In this document: positions 46,669-58,902 of the stretch, piece after piece
Layout: every line of letters begins with the position of its first letter
Position numbering within the stretch: position 1 is the first letter of the stretch
NCBI GenBank assembly: GCA_021793675.1
Contig: JAJYSG010000001.1
Coordinates: forward strand, 41,702-105,701
DNA from: Actinomycetes bacterium
GTDB lineage: Bacteria > Actinomycetota > Actinomycetes > Actinomycetales > Cellulomonadaceae
Length of the DNA: 64,000 bases
Direction: 5' to 3'
Position numbers and translations under genes: made by a program
Notes under the pieces: generated by a model
Databases searched by the model: none
Told to the model about the DNA's origin: nothing
What the model saw: the letters and a program-made list of their open reading frames with translations, nothing else

Positions 46669-47133
46669 ATGGCCGGAGCGCTGCGCAAGACGATGCTGTA
46701 CCTCGGTCTGGCCGAGCCTGGCGCCGAAGACCACGAGGAATGGGTCGAGGAAGACGGTCAGGAGGCCGAGGTGGCTGAGCAGTTCGTGGGTCAGGTGACC
46801 CCGCTGAGGCGACCGGAGCGGACGGTCGGCCCCACCGCCGTCGCCGAGCTTCGCCGCATCACCACGGTGCACCCGCGGTCGTACAACGACGCGCGCACCA
46901 TCGGCGAGGCGTTCCGTTCCGGCATCCCGGTGATCATCAACCTCACCGACATGGACGACGCCGACGCCAAGCGTCTGGTCGACTTCTCGGCAGGGCTGAT
47001 CTTCGGGCTGCACGGCGCGATCGAGCGCGTGACCAACAAGGTCTTCCTGCTGTCGCCGGCCACCGTCGAGGTGTCCGCGCAGGGCGCGACCGCCGAGGCG
47101 CCTGCGAAGTCCGGTTTCTACAACCAGAGCTGA
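46669..47133 (+). CDS. sepF: Cell division protein SepF
   Basis: [63 protein letters not shown]. Confidence 0.96.
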   Translation: MAGALRKTMLYLGLAEPGAEDHEEWVEEDGQEAEVAEQFVGQVTPLRRPERTVGPTAVAELRRITTVHPRSYNDARTIGEAFRSGIPVIINLTDMDDADAKRLVDFSAGLIFGLHGAIERVTNKVFLLSPATVEVSAQGATAEAPAKSGFYNQS

Positions 47134-47151
47134 CACGTGCAGAGTTAGCGC

Positions 47152-47439
47152 GTGCTCCTCCAGGTCATCCGACAGGTCCTCAGTCTCGTCGTCGTCCTCT
47201 TCCTCATCGTCCTGCTCGCGCGGGCGGTGCTGGACTGGGTCCAGTTCTTCGCGCACGAGTGGCGTCCCAAGGGTGTCTCGCTGGTCGTCGCCGAGGTGGT
47301 CTACACGGTGACCGACCCGCCACTGAAGCTGCTGCGGCGGCTCATCCCTCCGTTGCGGCTGGGCGCCGTCGCGGTGGACGTCGCCTACATGGCGCTGTTC
47401 GCCATCTGCTGGGTGCTGCTGTCGGTCCTGGGGGCCTGA
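47152..47439 (+). CDS. YggT family membrane protein
   Basis: Two TM helices with YTVTDPPLKLLRRLIPPLRLGAVAVDVAYMALF. Confidence 0.9.
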   Translation: MLLQVIRQVLSLVVVLFLIVLLARAVLDWVQFFAHEWRPKGVSLVVAEVVYTVTDPPLKLLRRLIPPLRLGAVAVDVAYMALFAICWVLLSVLGA

Positions 47440-47600
47440 CACCGGCGTCCCGAGCCGGGGCGACGAGCCCGCCCACCCGGGTTCGGCCCCCCGGGTGTGT
47501 CGCGGGAGTTCCCGGCCGGACAATGTCCGCTACGGTGGCCCGATGGGCGGTCTCGTGACTGCCGCCTGCTAGAGCAGTACGACCGACAGAGGTGACGACG

Positions 47601-48251
47601 ATGGCACTGCTGACCGCAGACGACGTCCTGAACAAGAAGTTCCAGTCGACGAAGTTCCGCGAGGGCTACGACCAGGACGAGGTCGACGACTTCTTGGATG
47701 ACGTCGTCAACACACTGCGCGAGCTGCAGAACGAGAACGACGGCGTCAAGACCAAGCTCGCGGCAGCCGAGCGGCGGATCGCGGAGCTGAGCCGTGACGG
47801 CGCGGCGATGGCAGCGGTGGCCGCCCCGGTGCCGGTGAGCGTGCCCGTCCCGGTGGCGGCGCCGCCGATGCCGGCCCCGGTCTTCAGCCAGCCGGCACCG
47901 GCCCGCAACGAGCCGGAGTCCGCCACCGGCATGCTGGCCCTGGCGCAGAAGCTGCACGACGACTACGTGCGCAGCGGCCAGGAGGAGTCGGACCGTCTCG
48001 TCAACGAGGCACGCGTGCGTGCCTCGCAGATCGTGCGTGAGGCCGAGGAGACCAGCCAGCGCACGCTCATGCAGCTCGAGCAGGAGCGCAGCCTCCTGGA
48101 GCGCAAGATCGACGAGCTGCGGGTCTTCGAGCGCGACTACCGGACGCGTCTGAAGAGCTACCTGGAGAACCTGCTCGGCGACCTCGACAACCGCGGCAAC
48201 GCGTTGCCGCCGCGTGCCGGACAGGCGCAGACGGTCGGCGACAACCTCTAG
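47601..48251 (+). CDS. DivIVA/Wag31 polar growth protein
   Basis: MALLTADDVLNKKFQSTKFREGYDQDEVDDFLDDVVNTLREL. Confidence 0.96.
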   Translation: MALLTADDVLNKKFQSTKFREGYDQDEVDDFLDDVVNTLRELQNENDGVKTKLAAAERRIAELSRDGAAMAAVAAPVPVSVPVPVAAPPMPAPVFSQPAPARNEPESATGMLALAQKLHDDYVRSGQEESDRLVNEARVRASQIVREAEETSQRTLMQLEQERSLLERKIDELRVFERDYRTRLKSYLENLLGDLDNRGNALPPRAGQAQTVGDNL

Positions 48252-48262
48252 CTCGGCCCCCG

Positions 48263-48298
48263 CGACACGCAGTCCCCGGTTCCGGGGGCTGCGTGTCG
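48263..48298 (+). terminator. Hairpin terminator after divIVA
   Basis: 17-bp stem CGACACGCAGTCCCCGG-TT-CCGGGGGCTGCGTGTCG (one G-T wobble) followed by tgttgtg. Confidence 0.8.
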
Positions 48299-48350
48299 TG
48301 TTGTGCGCGGCGAGGAGCGCGATTACAGTCGCGTGACTTCCGAAGGGGGG

Positions 48351-48815
48351 GTGACCGGCGTGAACGAGGTGCTCAACACGCTCACCGTGACCGGTGAGTC
48401 GAAGGACCTGTCGAAGATGGTCAAGCAGTTCCCTGTCCGTGCCGGGGAGAAGTCCTGGACGGCCAAGGAAGTGACCGAGGTGGCCGACGAGCTCGTCGCC
48501 GAGCGGCAGCGGCTCGAGGACGAGCTGGCCGATGCGGACGCCGACCTGACCGACCTGCTGCGCAACGCCGGGGACGGCGCCGGCGACGACCAGGCGGACT
48601 CCGGCGCCTCGGCGCTCGAGCGCGAGCACGAGCTCACGCTCGTCAACAACACCCGGGACCTGCTGGTGCAGACCCAGCACGCGCTCGAACGGATCGCCGC
48701 GGGCACGTTCGGCACGTGCGAGTCGTGCGGGCAGCCGATCGGCAAGGCGCGCCTGCAGGCGTTCCCCCGGGCGACCCTGTGCGTCGAGTGCAAGCAGCGC
48801 GAGGAACGGCGCTGA
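48351..48815 (+). CDS. TraR/DksA-type C4 zinc-finger protein
   Basis: [41 protein letters not shown]. Confidence 0.9.
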   Translation: MTGVNEVLNTLTVTGESKDLSKMVKQFPVRAGEKSWTAKEVTEVADELVAERQRLEDELADADADLTDLLRNAGDGAGDDQADSGASALEREHELTLVNNTRDLLVQTQHALERIAAGTFGTCESCGQPIGKARLQAFPRATLCVECKQREERR

Positions 48816-48835
48816 GCCGCCCGTACACTCCTGCG

Positions 48836-49426
48836 GTGCCCGAGAACCGGATCGACGAGACGGACGACGACGCGACGGAGCCCGTGACGCGGCCGGCGCC
48901 GGCGAGCCGGACGCGTCTCGTCCCGTTGGTGGTCGTGCTCACGCTCGTGGTGCTCGGCGCCGACCAGCTCGCCAAGTGGCGCGCCCTGGCGACACTGGTG
49001 CCGGGGCAGCGGGTCGACCTCGTCGGCTCGCTGCTGGGGCTCGAGCTGGTGTTCAACCCGGGTGCGGCGTTGTCGATCGCGACCGGGATGACGTGGGTGC
49101 TCACGCTCATCGCCGCGATCGTCGTGGTGGTCGTCGCCCGTGCGTCGCGCCGACTGGGCTCGCGGCTCTGGGCGGTGGCGTTCGGGCTGCTGCTCGGCGG
49201 GGCGCTCGGCAACCTCGTCGACCGGTTCTTCCGGCCGCCGGGACCTGCCCGCGGTCATGTCGTCGACTTCATCGCGTACGGGAACTGGTTCGTCGGCAAC
49301 GTCGCGGACATCGCGATCGTGGTCGCCGCCGGGCTCGTCGTGCTGCAGACGCTGCGTGGCGTGCGGCTGGACGGGACCCGGGAACGGCAGGCCGACGAGC
49401 CCGGGACGGCCGTGCCGGAGCCGTGA
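48836..49426 (+). CDS. lspA: Signal peptidase II (GTG start)
   Basis: [66 protein letters not shown]. Confidence 0.95.
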   Translation: MPENRIDETDDDATEPVTRPAPASRTRLVPLVVVLTLVVLGADQLAKWRALATLVPGQRVDLVGSLLGLELVFNPGAALSIATGMTWVLTLIAAIVVVVVARASRRLGSRLWAVAFGLLLGGALGNLVDRFFRPPGPARGHVVDFIAYGNWFVGNVADIAIVVAAGLVVLQTLRGVRLDGTRERQADEPGTAVPEP

Positions 49427-50358
49427 CGACGCATCGCACGCTGCCGGTGCCGGACGGGCTCGCCGGCGAACGCGTGGACGCGGGCTTGGCCCGGCTGCTG
49501 GGCCTGTCCCGCACCCGGGCCGCCGAGGTGGTCGAGTCGGGCGGGGTGCTGCTCGACGGCCGCACCGTCGGCAAGTCGGACCGGCTCCCGGCCGGCGGCT
49601 GGCTCGAGGTCGACCTGCCGGACGCGCCGTCGGCCGCGCCGGCCGTGGCGCCGGAGCCGGTGCCCGGCATGGCGATCGTCCACGAGGACGACGACGTCGT
49701 GGTCGTCGACAAGCCCGTCGGCGTCGCCGCGCACCCGTCGCCTGGCTGGACCGGCCCGACGGTCGTGGGGGCGCTGGCGGCGGCCGGCTACCGGGTGTCG
49801 ACGTCGGGCGCGGCCGAGCGCCAGGGCGTGGTGCACCGGCTGGACGTCGGCACCAGCGGCCTCATGGTCGTCGCCAAGACCGAGCGGGCCTACACGGTGC
49901 TCAAGCGGGCGTTCAAGGAACGAACGGTCGAGAAGGTGTACAACGCGGTGGTGCAGGGCCACCCGGAGCCGACCGTCGGGACGATCGACGCGCCGGTCGG
50001 CCGGCACCCGAGCTCGGACTGGAAGTTCGCCGTCGTGGCGACCGGCAAGCCGGCGGTCACGCACTACGAGGTCCTCGAGATGCTGCCGTCCGCCTCACTC
50101 GTCCAGGTGCACCTCGAGACGGGCCGGACGCACCAGATCCGGGTCCACTTCGCGGCGCTGCGGCACGTGCTCGTCGGCGACCTCACGTACGGGGCCGACC
50201 CGGTGCTGGCGGAGCGGCTCGGCCTGTCCCGGCAGTGGCTGCACGCCGTCCGGCTGGGCTTCGATCACCCTGGAAAGGGGGACAGGGTCGAGTTCACCAG
50301 CCCCTACCCGGCGGACCTCGCCACGGCGCTGGAACTGCTGCGCGAGCGCTACCGCTGA
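49423..50358 (+). CDS. RluA/RluD family pseudouridine synthase
   Basis: [76 protein letters not shown]. Confidence 0.96.
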   Translation: MTTHRTLPVPDGLAGERVDAGLARLLGLSRTRAAEVVESGGVLLDGRTVGKSDRLPAGGWLEVDLPDAPSAAPAVAPEPVPGMAIVHEDDDVVVVDKPVGVAAHPSPGWTGPTVVGALAAAGYRVSTSGAAERQGVVHRLDVGTSGLMVVAKTERAYTVLKRAFKERTVEKVYNAVVQGHPEPTVGTIDAPVGRHPSSDWKFAVVATGKPAVTHYEVLEMLPSASLVQVHLETGRTHQIRVHFAALRHVLVGDLTYGADPVLAERLGLSRQWLHAVRLGFDHPGKGDRVEFTSPYPADLATALELLRERYR

Positions 50359-50421
50359 GGCGGTGGCGGCCCCGGCGGTGCCGCGCCGGGAGTGTCTGCC
50401 GGCCGACGTAGGATCGCCCGC

Positions 50422-53400
50422 ATGGCTCCGGTGGACGGCTCCGACTACGTCCACCTGCACGTGCACACCGAGTACTCGATGCTCGACGGCGCGGCCAAGA
50501 TCGACGACCTCATCGCCGAGGTGAAGCGGCTCGGCCAGCGCGCGGTCGCGATGACCGACCATGGCTACCTGTTCGGCGCGTTCGAGTTCTGGAGCAAGGC
50601 GCGGGCTGCGGGGATCAAGCCGATCATCGGCCTGGAGGCGTACGTCACGCCGGGCACCAGCCGCCACGACCGCACGCTGGTGCGATGGGGGGACCCGTCG
50701 CAGAAGGACGACGACGTCTCGGCGCGGGGCGCCTACACGCACCTGACGCTGTGGGCCCGGGACAACGAGGGTCTGCACAACCTGTTCCGGCTGGGCTCCA
50801 TGGCCTCGCTCGAGGGGCAGATGGGCAAGTGGCCGCGGATGGACCTGGAGCTGCTGCAGCGGTACTCGAAAGGCCTGTCCGCCGGCACGGCCTGCCCGTC
50901 GGGCGAGGTGCAGACCCGGCTGCGGCTCGGGCAGCGCGACCAGGCGGCGCGCGCGCTCGGTGAGCTGCAGGACGTGTTCGGCAAGGAGAACGTCTACGTC
51001 GAGCTGATGGACCACGGCGCGCAGATCGAGACGCGGGTCACCAAGGACCTCGTCGAGCTGGCGCGCGACCTCCGGGCGCCTCTGCTGGCGACGAACGACT
51101 CGCACTACGTGCGCCCGGAGAACCACAGCTCGCACGACGCCCTGCTGTGCATCAACTCCGGGTCCACGCTGGCGGACCCGGACCGGTTCCGGTTCGACGG
51201 CGACGGGTACCACGTGCGCTCGAGCGAGGACATGCGGCGGCTCTTCGCGGAGCTGCCGGAGGCCTGCGACAACACGCTGCTCCTGGCGGACCAGTGCGAC
51301 GTCGGCTTCGACACCAAGGCGAACTACATGCCGCGGTTCCCCTGCCCGCCCGGGGAGGACGAGACGAGCTGGTTCGTCAAGGAGGTGGAGCGCGGCCTGC
51401 ACGTGCGCTACCCGCAGGGGGTGCCCGACGAGGCCCGCCGGCAGGCGGAGTACGAGACCGGCGTCATCACGCAGATGGGGTTCCCCGGGTACTTCCTCGT
51501 CGTGGCCGACTTCATCAACTGGGCCAAGGACAACGGCATCAGGGTGGGGCCCGGCCGTGGGTCGGGCGCCGGGTCGATCGCCGCCTACGCGATGCGGATC
51601 ACGGATCTCGACCCGCTGGCGCACGGGCTGATCTTCGAGCGGTTCCTCAACCCCGAGCGCATCTCGATGCCCGACATCGACGTCGACTTCGACGACCGCC
51701 GCCGGGGCGACGTCATCAAGTACGTCACGGAGAAGTACGGCGAGGACCGGGTGGCGCAGATCGTCACCTACGGCACCATCAAGGCCAAGCAGGCGGTGAA
51801 GGACTCCGCGCGGCTGCTGGGCTTCCCGTTCGCGATGGGCGACAAGCTGACCAAGCTGATCCCGGCGCCCAACCAGGGTCACGACATCGGCCTGGCGAAC
51901 ATCTTCGACCCGGCCGACGACCGCTTCGCGGAGGGCGAGGAGTTCCGCCAGCTCGTCGCGACCGACCCGGACGCCCAGCGCGTGGTGGAGCTGGCGCGCG
52001 GCATCGAGGGCCTCAAGCGTCAGTGGGGCGTCCACGCGGCCGGCGTCATCATGTCGAGCCACCCCCTCATCGACATCATCCCGATCATGCGCCGGCCGCA
52101 GGACGGCGCCGTCATCACGCAGTTCGACTACCCGACGTCCGAGGGCCTCGGCCTGATCAAGATGGACTTCCTCGGGCTGCGGAACCTGACGATCATGAAC
52201 GACGCCCTCGACAACATCCGCGACAACCGGGGCTTCGACCTGGTGCTCGAGGACCTGGTGCTCGACGACGCCGAGACGTACCAGCTGCTGGCCCGCGGCG
52301 AGACGCTCGGCGTCTTCCAGTTCGACTCGTCGGGCTACCAGTCGCTGTGCAAGCTGATGCAGCCCGACCGCTTCGCGGACGTCGTCGCCCTCGGCGCCCT
52401 GTTCCGGCCGGGTCCGATGGGCATGAACTCGCACACCAACTACGCCCTGCGCAAGAACGGCAAGCAGCGGGTCGACTACATCCACCCCGAGCTGGAGTCC
52501 GCCCTCAAGCCGATCCTCGAGGAGACCTACGGCCTGACGGTCTACCAGGAGCACGTGCTGCAGATCGCCCAGCACCTGGCGGGCTACTCGCTCGGCAAGG
52601 CCGACCTGCTGCGCAAGGCGATGGGCAAGAAGAAGAAGGAGGTGCTGGACGCCGAGTTCGTGCCCTTCAGCGAGGGCATGCGGGCCAACGGCTTCTCCGA
52701 CCCGGCGATCCAGGCGCTCTGGGACGTGCTCGTGCCGTTCGCGTCGTACGCGTTCAACAAGGCGCACGCCGCCGCCTACGGCCTGGTCTCGTACTGGACC
52801 GCCTACCTCAAGACGCACTTCCCGGCCGAGTACATGGCGGCCCTGCTGACGTCCGTCGGGGACTCCCGCGACAAGATGGCCGTCTACCTGGCCGAGTGCC
52901 GCCGGATGGGCATCCGGGTGCTGCTGCCGGACGTCAACGAGTCGACCCTCTACTTCACCGCCGTCGGCGCCGACATCCGGTTCGGCCTGGGCGCCGTGCG
53001 GAACGTCGGTGCCAACGTCGTGGAGGCGATCGCGACGGCGCGGCAGGAGAAGGGCTCGTACACCAGCTTCACGGACTTCCTCGACAAGGTGCCCGCGGTC
53101 GTCTGCAACAAGCGGACGATCGAGTCGCTCATCAAGGCCGGGGCCTTCGACTCCCTCGGGCACAGCCGCCGTGCGCTGCTGCTGGTCCACGAGCAGGCGG
53201 TCGACGCGGTGATCGGCGTCAAGCGGCGGGAGGCCGAAGGCCAGTTCGACCTGTTCGCGGGCCTGCTCGGCGAGTCCGACGACGGCACCCCGGGGTTCTC
53301 GGTGGTCGTGCCCGACGTGCCGGACTGGGACAAGAAGCAGCGGCTCGCGTTCGAGCGGGAGATGCTCGGCCTGTACGTGTCCGACCATCCGCTGGCCGGG

Positions 53401-53967
53401 CTGGAGCACGTGCTGCAGGCCGCCGCCGACGTGTCGATCGCCACGCTGCTCGCCGACGAGGCACGCCCGGACGGCTCCACGGTGGTGGTCGCGGGCCTGA
53501 CCACACAGCTCCAGCGGCGGATGTCCAAGCAGGGCAACCCCTGGGCGTCGATCGTGCTGGAGGACATGGAGTCCTCGGTCGAGGTGATGTTCTTCGGCGA
53601 GACCTACCAGAGCTACTCGACGGTGCTGGCCGAGGACGCCGTGCTGGTCATCCGCGGACGCGTGCGGCGGCGGGACGAGACGATGCAGCTGCAGGCCATC
53701 GAGGTCGCCGTGCCGGACGTCGTCGGCCACGGCCCTGACAGCCCGCTGCTGGTGCAGATGTCGGTGCAGCGGTGCACGCCGCCCGTCGTCGAGCGCCTCA
53801 AGGAGGTGCTCGCCGGCCATCCCGGCACCACCGAGGTGCGGCTGAAGCTCACCAGCCCGGGCCGCGCGACGCTCATGAAGCTCGGCGACGCGCTGCGGGT
53901 CGAACGGTCCACCGAGCTGTTCGGCGACCTCAAGGCGCTGCTCGGGGCGGGCTGCCTGCCGTCCTGA
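50422..53967 (+). CDS. dnaE: DNA polymerase III alpha subunit
   Basis: [25 protein letters not shown] motif, [48 protein letters not shown]. Confidence 0.98.
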   Translation: MAPVDGSDYVHLHVHTEYSMLDGAAKIDDLIAEVKRLGQRAVAMTDHGYLFGAFEFWSKARAAGIKPIIGLEAYVTPGTSRHDRTLVRWGDPSQKDDDVSARGAYTHLTLWARDNEGLHNLFRLGSMASLEGQMGKWPRMDLELLQRYSKGLSAGTACPSGEVQTRLRLGQRDQAARALGELQDVFGKENVYVELMDHGAQIETRVTKDLVELARDLRAPLLATNDSHYVRPENHSSHDALLCINSGSTLADPDRFRFDGDGYHVRSSEDMRRLFAELPEACDNTLLLADQCDVGFDTKANYMPRFPCPPGEDETSWFVKEVERGLHVRYPQGVPDEARRQAEYETGVITQMGFPGYFLVVADFINWAKDNGIRVGPGRGSGAGSIAAYAMRITDLDPLAHGLIFERFLNPERISMPDIDVDFDDRRRGDVIKYVTEKYGEDRVAQIVTYGTIKAKQAVKDSARLLGFPFAMGDKLTKLIPAPNQGHDIGLANIFDPADDRFAEGEEFRQLVATDPDAQRVVELARGIEGLKRQWGVHAAGVIMSSHPLIDIIPIMRRPQDGAVITQFDYPTSEGLGLIKMDFLGLRNLTIMNDALDNIRDNRGFDLVLEDLVLDDAETYQLLARGETLGVFQFDSSGYQSLCKLMQPDRFADVVALGALFRPGPMGMNSHTNYALRKNGKQRVDYIHPELESALKPILEETYGLTVYQEHVLQIAQHLAGYSLGKADLLRKAMGKKKKEVLDAEFVPFSEGMRANGFSDPAIQALWDVLVPFASYAFNKAHAAAYGLVSYWTAYLKTHFPAEYMAALLTSVGDSRDKMAVYLAECRRMGIRVLLPDVNESTLYFTAVGADIRFGLGAVRNVGANVVEAIATARQEKGSYTSFTDFLDKVPAVVCNKRTIESLIKAGAFDSLGHSRRALLLVHEQAVDAVIGVKRREAEGQFDLFAGLLGESDDGTPGFSVVVPDVPDWDKKQRLAFEREMLGLYVSDHPLAGLEHVLQAAADVSIATLLADEARPDGSTVVVAGLTTQLQRRMSKQGNPWASIVLEDMESSVEVMFFGETYQSYSTVLAEDAVLVIRGRVRRRDETMQLQAIEVAVPDVVGHGPDSPLLVQMSVQRCTPPVVERLKEVLAGHPGTTEVRLKLTSPGRATLMKLGDALRVERSTELFGDLKALLGAGCLPS

Positions 53968-54031
53968 GCGCTGGCATCGTGTCGCGGACGCCACGGCGGG
54001 GGACCGGCGGGCGCACCTAGACTCACCGTTC

Positions 54032-55354
54032 GTGATCCGGATCGACCTGCGCGGCCGCACGCTCGGCCGCCGAGAGCTGCACGACGTCCTGCCGCGCGCC
54101 GAGCTCGACGTGGAGCACGCCACGGCGACGGTGGCGCCGATCGTCGCGGACGTCCGCGGGCGCGGGGCCGCGGCGCTGCGGGACCTCGCCGAACGCTTCG
54201 ACGGCGTGCGCCCGGCGCACCTGCGCGTGCCGCCCGCCGCGCTGGCGCAGGCGGCCGACGAGCTCCAGCCCGCGATCCGTGACGCACTGGCCGAGGCGAT
54301 CCGTCGGGTCCGTGCCGTGCACGCGTCCCAGCTGCCCTGGGGCGGCACGGTCGCGGTCGCGCCCGGCGCCCGGGTGCGGCAGCGGTACGTGCCGGTGCGG
54401 CGCGTCGGGCTGTACGTGCCGGGCGGCCTGGCGGTCTACCCGTCGTCGGTCGTCATGAACGTCGTGCCGGCCCAGGTCGCCGGGGTCGGGTCGTTGGCCG
54501 TGGCGTCCCCGCCGCAGCGCGACACGGGCCTGCCGCACCCGCTGGTGCTGGCGACCTGTGCGCTGCTCGGCGTCGACGAGGTCTACGCCGTGGGCGGCGC
54601 GCAGGCGGTCGCCGCGTTCGCCTACGGGTTCGCGGACGACGAGGACGGCGTGGTGTGCGAACCGGTGGACGTGATCACCGGGCCGGGCAACGTCTATGTC
54701 GCGGCGGCCAAGCGCCTGGTGCGGGGGCTCGTCGGGATCGACGCCGAGGCCGGACCCACCGAGATCGCGATCCTCGCCGACGACACCGCCGACCCCGACC
54801 ACGTCGCCGCCGACCTGGTGTCCCAGGCCGAGCACGACCCGTTGGCCGCGGCGGTCCTGGTGACCCCCTCGACCGCGCTGGCGGACGCGGTCGAGGAGCG
54901 CGTCGAAGCCCGTGTGGCGGTGACGGCGAACTCGGCCCGGGCCGCGACCGCGCTGGCCGGCACGCAGTCGGCCGTCGTGCTCGTCGACGACCTCGACGCC
55001 GGGCTGGCCGTGGTGGACGCGTACGGCGCCGAGCACCTGGAGATCCAGACGGCGGACGCCGCGGCGCGGGCCGAGCAGGTCAGCTGTGCCGGCGCGATCT
55101 TCGTCGGCCCGTACTCGCCGGTCTCGCTGGGCGACTACCTCGCGGGCTCGAACCACGTGCTGCCCACCGGTGGCTCGGCCCGATACGCGTCGGGCCTCGG
55201 GGTGCACGCGTTCCTGCGCTCGGTGCAGGTCATCGACTACGACGAGCCGGCGCTCGCCGCCGTCGCGGAGCAGGTCGTGGCGCTCGCGGACGCCGAGAGG
55301 CTGCCGGCGCACGGCGAGGCCGTGCGGGCGCGCGTCCCGGAAGCCTCGTCGTGA
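54032..55354 (+). CDS. hisD: Histidinol dehydrogenase
   Basis: [62 protein letters not shown]. Confidence 0.97.
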   Translation: MIRIDLRGRTLGRRELHDVLPRAELDVEHATATVAPIVADVRGRGAAALRDLAERFDGVRPAHLRVPPAALAQAADELQPAIRDALAEAIRRVRAVHASQLPWGGTVAVAPGARVRQRYVPVRRVGLYVPGGLAVYPSSVVMNVVPAQVAGVGSLAVASPPQRDTGLPHPLVLATCALLGVDEVYAVGGAQAVAAFAYGFADDEDGVVCEPVDVITGPGNVYVAAAKRLVRGLVGIDAEAGPTEIAILADDTADPDHVAADLVSQAEHDPLAAAVLVTPSTALADAVEERVEARVAVTANSARAATALAGTQSAVVLVDDLDAGLAVVDAYGAEHLEIQTADAAARAEQVSCAGAIFVGPYSPVSLGDYLAGSNHVLPTGGSARYASGLGVHAFLRSVQVIDYDEPALAAVAEQVVALADAERLPAHGEAVRARVPEASS

Positions 55355-56448
55355 CCCGGCTGCCGCTGCGCCCGGAGCTGGCCGAGCTCGAGCCCTATGG
55401 CGCGCCGCAGCTCGACGTGCCGGTGCGGCTCAACGTCAACGAGAACCCGTACCCGCCGTCGGCGGCGGTGGTGGACGACATCGCCGCAGCGGTCCGGACG
55501 GCGGCCGCCGGCCTCAACCGCTACCCCGACCGCGACTTCACCGCGCTGCGCGTGGACCTGGCCGACTACCTCGCGGTGGAGTCGGGCGTGCGGCTGGCAC
55601 CGGAGCAGATCTGGGCGGCCAACGGCTCGAACGAGGTGATGCTCCACCTGCTGCAGGCGTTCGGCGGCCCGGGTCGCACCGCGCTGAGCTTCGACCCGAC
55701 CTACTCGATGTACCCGGAGTACGCGCGCGACACCATGACGGCCTGGGTGGCCGGCCGGCGTGCGGACGACTTCACGCTCGACCCCGCGGCGGCGGCCACG
55801 CTGGTGGCGCGGGTGGCGCCCTCGGTGGTGCTGCTGGCCAGCCCGAACAACCCGACCGGGACGGCGCTGCCGGCCACGACCGTGGTGGCGATCCTCGACG
55901 CCGCCCGTGACGTGCCGGGCGGGTGCGTCGTCGTGGTGGACGAGGCCTACGCCGAGTTCCGCCGGGCGGGCACGCCGTCGGCGCTCGAGCTGCTGGACGC
56001 CCACCCGCACCTGGCGGTGTCGCGGACCATGTCGAAGGCCTTCGCGCTGGCCGGCGGGCGGGTCGGGTACCTCGCCGCGGCGGCGGAGATCGTCGACGCG
56101 CTGCGCGTGGTGCGGTTGCCGTACCACCTGTCGGCCGTGACGCAGGCGGTCGCGCGTGCCGCGCTGGCCCACCGCGACGAGCTCATGGCCGAGGTCGGCA
56201 CGCTGCGCCGGGACCGGGACGTGCTCGTCGCCTGGTTGCGTGAGCGGGGGCTGACCGTCGCGGACTCCGACGCCAACTTCGTGCTCTTCGGCCAGTTCCC
56301 GGACCGGCACGCGGTCTGGCAGGGTCTGCTGGATCGGGGTGTGCTCATCCGGGAGGTCGGTCCCACGGGCTGGCTGCGGGTCTCGGTGGGCACACCGGAG
56401 GAGATGGCGGCGTTCCGCGCCGCGCTGACGGAGGTGGTGGGCCTGTGA
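55351..56448 (+). CDS. hisC: Histidinol-phosphate aminotransferase
   Basis: [53 protein letters not shown]. Confidence 0.96.
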   Translation: MTRLPLRPELAELEPYGAPQLDVPVRLNVNENPYPPSAAVVDDIAAAVRTAAAGLNRYPDRDFTALRVDLADYLAVESGVRLAPEQIWAANGSNEVMLHLLQAFGGPGRTALSFDPTYSMYPEYARDTMTAWVAGRRADDFTLDPAAAATLVARVAPSVVLLASPNNPTGTALPATTVVAILDAARDVPGGCVVVVDEAYAEFRRAGTPSALELLDAHPHLAVSRTMSKAFALAGGRVGYLAAAAEIVDALRVVRLPYHLSAVTQAVARAALAHRDELMAEVGTLRRDRDVLVAWLRERGLTVADSDANFVLFGQFPDRHAVWQGLLDRGVLIREVGPTGWLRVSVGTPEEMAAFRAALTEVVGL

Positions 56449-57050
56449 GCGGGAACCGCGTCGCTCGCGTCGAGCGCACGACGAGCGAGTCGAGCGTCGT
56501 CGTCGAGCTCGACCTCGACGGCACGGGGCGCACGGCGGTCGCCACGACCGTGCCCTTCTTCGACCACATGCTCACGGCCCTCGGGAAGCACGCGCTGCTC
56601 GACCTGCGGGTGACGGCGTCGGGGGACACCCACATCGACGCGCACCACACCGTCGAGGACACCGCGATCGTGCTCGGGCAGGCGATCCGGCAGGCGCTCG
56701 GCGACCGGGCGGGCATCGCGCGGTTCGGCGACGCCACGGTGCCGCTCGACGAGGCCCTGGCGCAGGCCGTGGTCGACGTGTCCGGCCGGCCCTACTTCGT
56801 CCACACCGGGGAGCCCGCCGGCCAGCAGTACCACCTCATCGGAGGCCACTTCACAGGGTCGCTCACCGGGCACGCGCTGGAGTCGATCGCGACGCACGCC
56901 GCGATGACGGTGCACGTCCGGCTGCTGGCCGGTCGCGACCCGCATCACATCGTCGAGGCACAGTTCAAGGCGTTCGCGCGCGCGCTGCGCGCTGCGGTCG
57001 CACTCGACCCGCGAGTGGTGGGCATCCCGTCGACCAAGGGCGCGCTGTGA
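56445..57050 (+). CDS. hisB: Imidazoleglycerol-phosphate dehydratase
   Basis: [51 protein letters not shown]. Confidence 0.97.
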   Translation: MSGNRVARVERTTSESSVVVELDLDGTGRTAVATTVPFFDHMLTALGKHALLDLRVTASGDTHIDAHHTVEDTAIVLGQAIRQALGDRAGIARFGDATVPLDEALAQAVVDVSGRPYFVHTGEPAGQQYHLIGGHFTGSLTGHALESIATHAAMTVHVRLLAGRDPHHIVEAQFKAFARALRAAVALDPRVVGIPSTKGAL

Positions 57051-57529
57051 CCGACCCGGAGATCCACGTCCCCGACGACCTGTCCGAGCTGGACGACGAG
57101 CGCCCGACCATCGCGCTGGTCGTCACACCGGTGGCGGGCGCGCAGCCGCTCGCGGCGGCGTGCGCGCTGGCGAAGGTCGCTGCGGACGTGGTGCCCAGCG
57201 ATGTCGGGGCCATCGCGGTGCTGCGCGACCCGCTGTCCGGCCGGGCGGGCGCGGCCGCCGTGTCGCAGCTGCTCCGGCAGGTGCCGGTCGTCCTCCTCGA
57301 GCGGCGGGCGTCGCAGATGTCGGCGACGCAGTGGGTCGCCGGGGAGCACGTGCGCGACCTGCCCCCGGGTCTCGTGCTGTCCGATGCCCCGGACGTGCTC
57401 GAGGAGCTGCTGCTCGACGGACGCGTCCCGTCGGCCGTGGACGGTGCCGTGACCAGCGTCGGGATGTCGAAGCTCACCGCGATGCGGGTGCTGGCGGCCC
57501 ATCGGCCGCGCCGCACGGGGCCCAGGTAG
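57047..57529 (+). CDS. Conserved hypothetical protein embedded in his operon
   Basis: 160-aa ORF, ATG/GTGA-type overlap with hisB; no motif recognised. Confidence 0.75.
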   Translation: MTDPEIHVPDDLSELDDERPTIALVVTPVAGAQPLAAACALAKVAADVVPSDVGAIAVLRDPLSGRAGAAAVSQLLRQVPVVLLERRASQMSATQWVAGEHVRDLPPGLVLSDAPDVLEELLLDGRVPSAVDGAVTSVGMSKLTAMRVLAAHRPRRTGPR

Positions 57530-57538
57530 CCTGGCCCC

Positions 57539-58165
57539 ATGCCCTTCGTCGTCGTCCTCGACTACGGCTTCGGCAACGTCCGCTCCGCCGTGCGCGCGCT
57601 CGAGCGCGTCGGCGCGCAGGTCGCCCTGACGGCCGACCGCCACACGGCGCTGGAGGCGGACGGCCTCGTCGTCCCCGGCGTCGGGGCCTTCGCCGCGGTG
57701 ATGGACGGGCTGCGGGCCGTGGGTGGGGACGAGATCGTCGACCGGAGGTTGGCCGGCGCCCGTCCCGTGCTGGGCATCTGCGTGGGGATGCAGGTGCTGT
57801 TCGCCGAAGGGGTGGAGCACGGCGAGCGGAGCGAGGGGCTGGGGCAGTGGCCCGGGGTCGTCGACCGGCTCGAGGCGGACGTGGTGCCCCACATGGGCTG
57901 GGCGACCGTGCGCCCGCCGCAGGGTTCGGTCCTGTTTCACGGTCTCGAGGACGAGAGGTTCTACTTCGTGCACTCCTACGCCGCGCGCACCTTCCCGCTG
58001 CGGCCGGCGGCCACGCTGCCGCAGCCGCTCGTCACCTGGGCCGAGCACGGCGGGCCGTTCGTCGCCGCCGTCGAGAGCGGGCCGTTGGCCGCCACCCAGT
58101 TCCACCCCGAGAAGTCCGGGGACGCCGGAGCGCAGCTGCTCGAGCACTGGGTCGGCACGCTGTGA
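57539..58165 (+). CDS. hisH: Imidazole glycerol phosphate synthase subunit HisH
   Basis: [54 protein letters not shown]. Confidence 0.97.
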   Translation: MPFVVVLDYGFGNVRSAVRALERVGAQVALTADRHTALEADGLVVPGVGAFAAVMDGLRAVGGDEIVDRRLAGARPVLGICVGMQVLFAEGVEHGERSEGLGQWPGVVDRLEADVVPHMGWATVRPPQGSVLFHGLEDERFYFVHSYAARTFPLRPAATLPQPLVTWAEHGGPFVAAVESGPLAATQFHPEKSGDAGAQLLEHWVGTL

Positions 58166-58902
58166 GCCCGCGTCTGGAGCTGCTGCCCGCCGTCGACGTG
58201 GTCGACGGCCAGGCGGTGCGCCTGGTGCAGGGTGAGGCAGGGTCCGAGACGGGATACGGCGACGCCCTGGCGGCCGCGCTCACCTGGGCCGACGGCGGCG
58301 CCGAGTGGGTGCACCTCGTCGACCTGGACGCCGCGTTCGGCCGCGGTTCCAACGCCGGGCTGCTCGCCGACGTCACCGGCGCGCTCGTCGCGCGAGGCGT
58401 GCGGGTGGAGCTCTCGGGCGGGATCCGCGACGACGCCTCGCTGGCACGCGCGTTGGCGACCGGCGCGACGCGGCTCAACCTCGGCACCGCCGCGCTGGAG
58501 GACCCCGGGTGGACCGCCGCCGCCATCGCGGCGCACGGCGACCGCGTCGCGGTCGGGCTCGACGTCCGGGGCCGCACGCTGGCCGCCCGCGGCTGGACGC
58601 GGGAGGGCGGCGACCTATGGGAGGTGCTGGCGCGGCTCGACGAGGCCGGCTGCGCGCGTTACGTCGTCACCGACGTGACGAAGGACGGCACGCTGCGCGG
58701 CCCCAACCTCGGGCTGCTGCGCGAGGTGTGCGCCCGCACCACCGGCAAGGTGGTGGCCTCGGGCGGGGTGTCCACCCTGGACGACCTGGTGGCGCTGCGT
58801 GAACTCGTGCCGGCCGGCGTGGAGGGCGCGATCGTCGGGAAGGCGCTGTACGCGTGTGCTTTCACGCTGCCGCGGGCGCTCGACGTCGCCGGGCGGCCGT
58901 GA
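58162..58902 (+). CDS. HisA / bifunctional PriA isomerase (GTG start)
   Basis: [74 protein letters not shown]. Confidence 0.95.
   Translation: MSPRLELLPAVDVVDGQAVRLVQGEAGSETGYGDALAAALTWADGGAEWVHLVDLDAAFGRGSNAGLLADVTGALVARGVRVELSGGIRDDASLARALATGATRLNLGTAALEDPGWTAAAIAAHGDRVAVGLDVRGRTLAARGWTREGGDLWEVLARLDEAGCARYVVTDVTKDGTLRGPNLGLLREVCARTTGKVVASGGVSTLDDLVALRELVPAGVEGAIVGKALYACAFTLPRALDVAGRP

Noticed and set aside
50095-54348. 1417-aa minus-strand ORF opposite dnaE
   Set aside because: Antisense to a clear, motif-complete dnaE; low-complexity R/H/V/D-rich translation typical of high-GC shadow ORFs.
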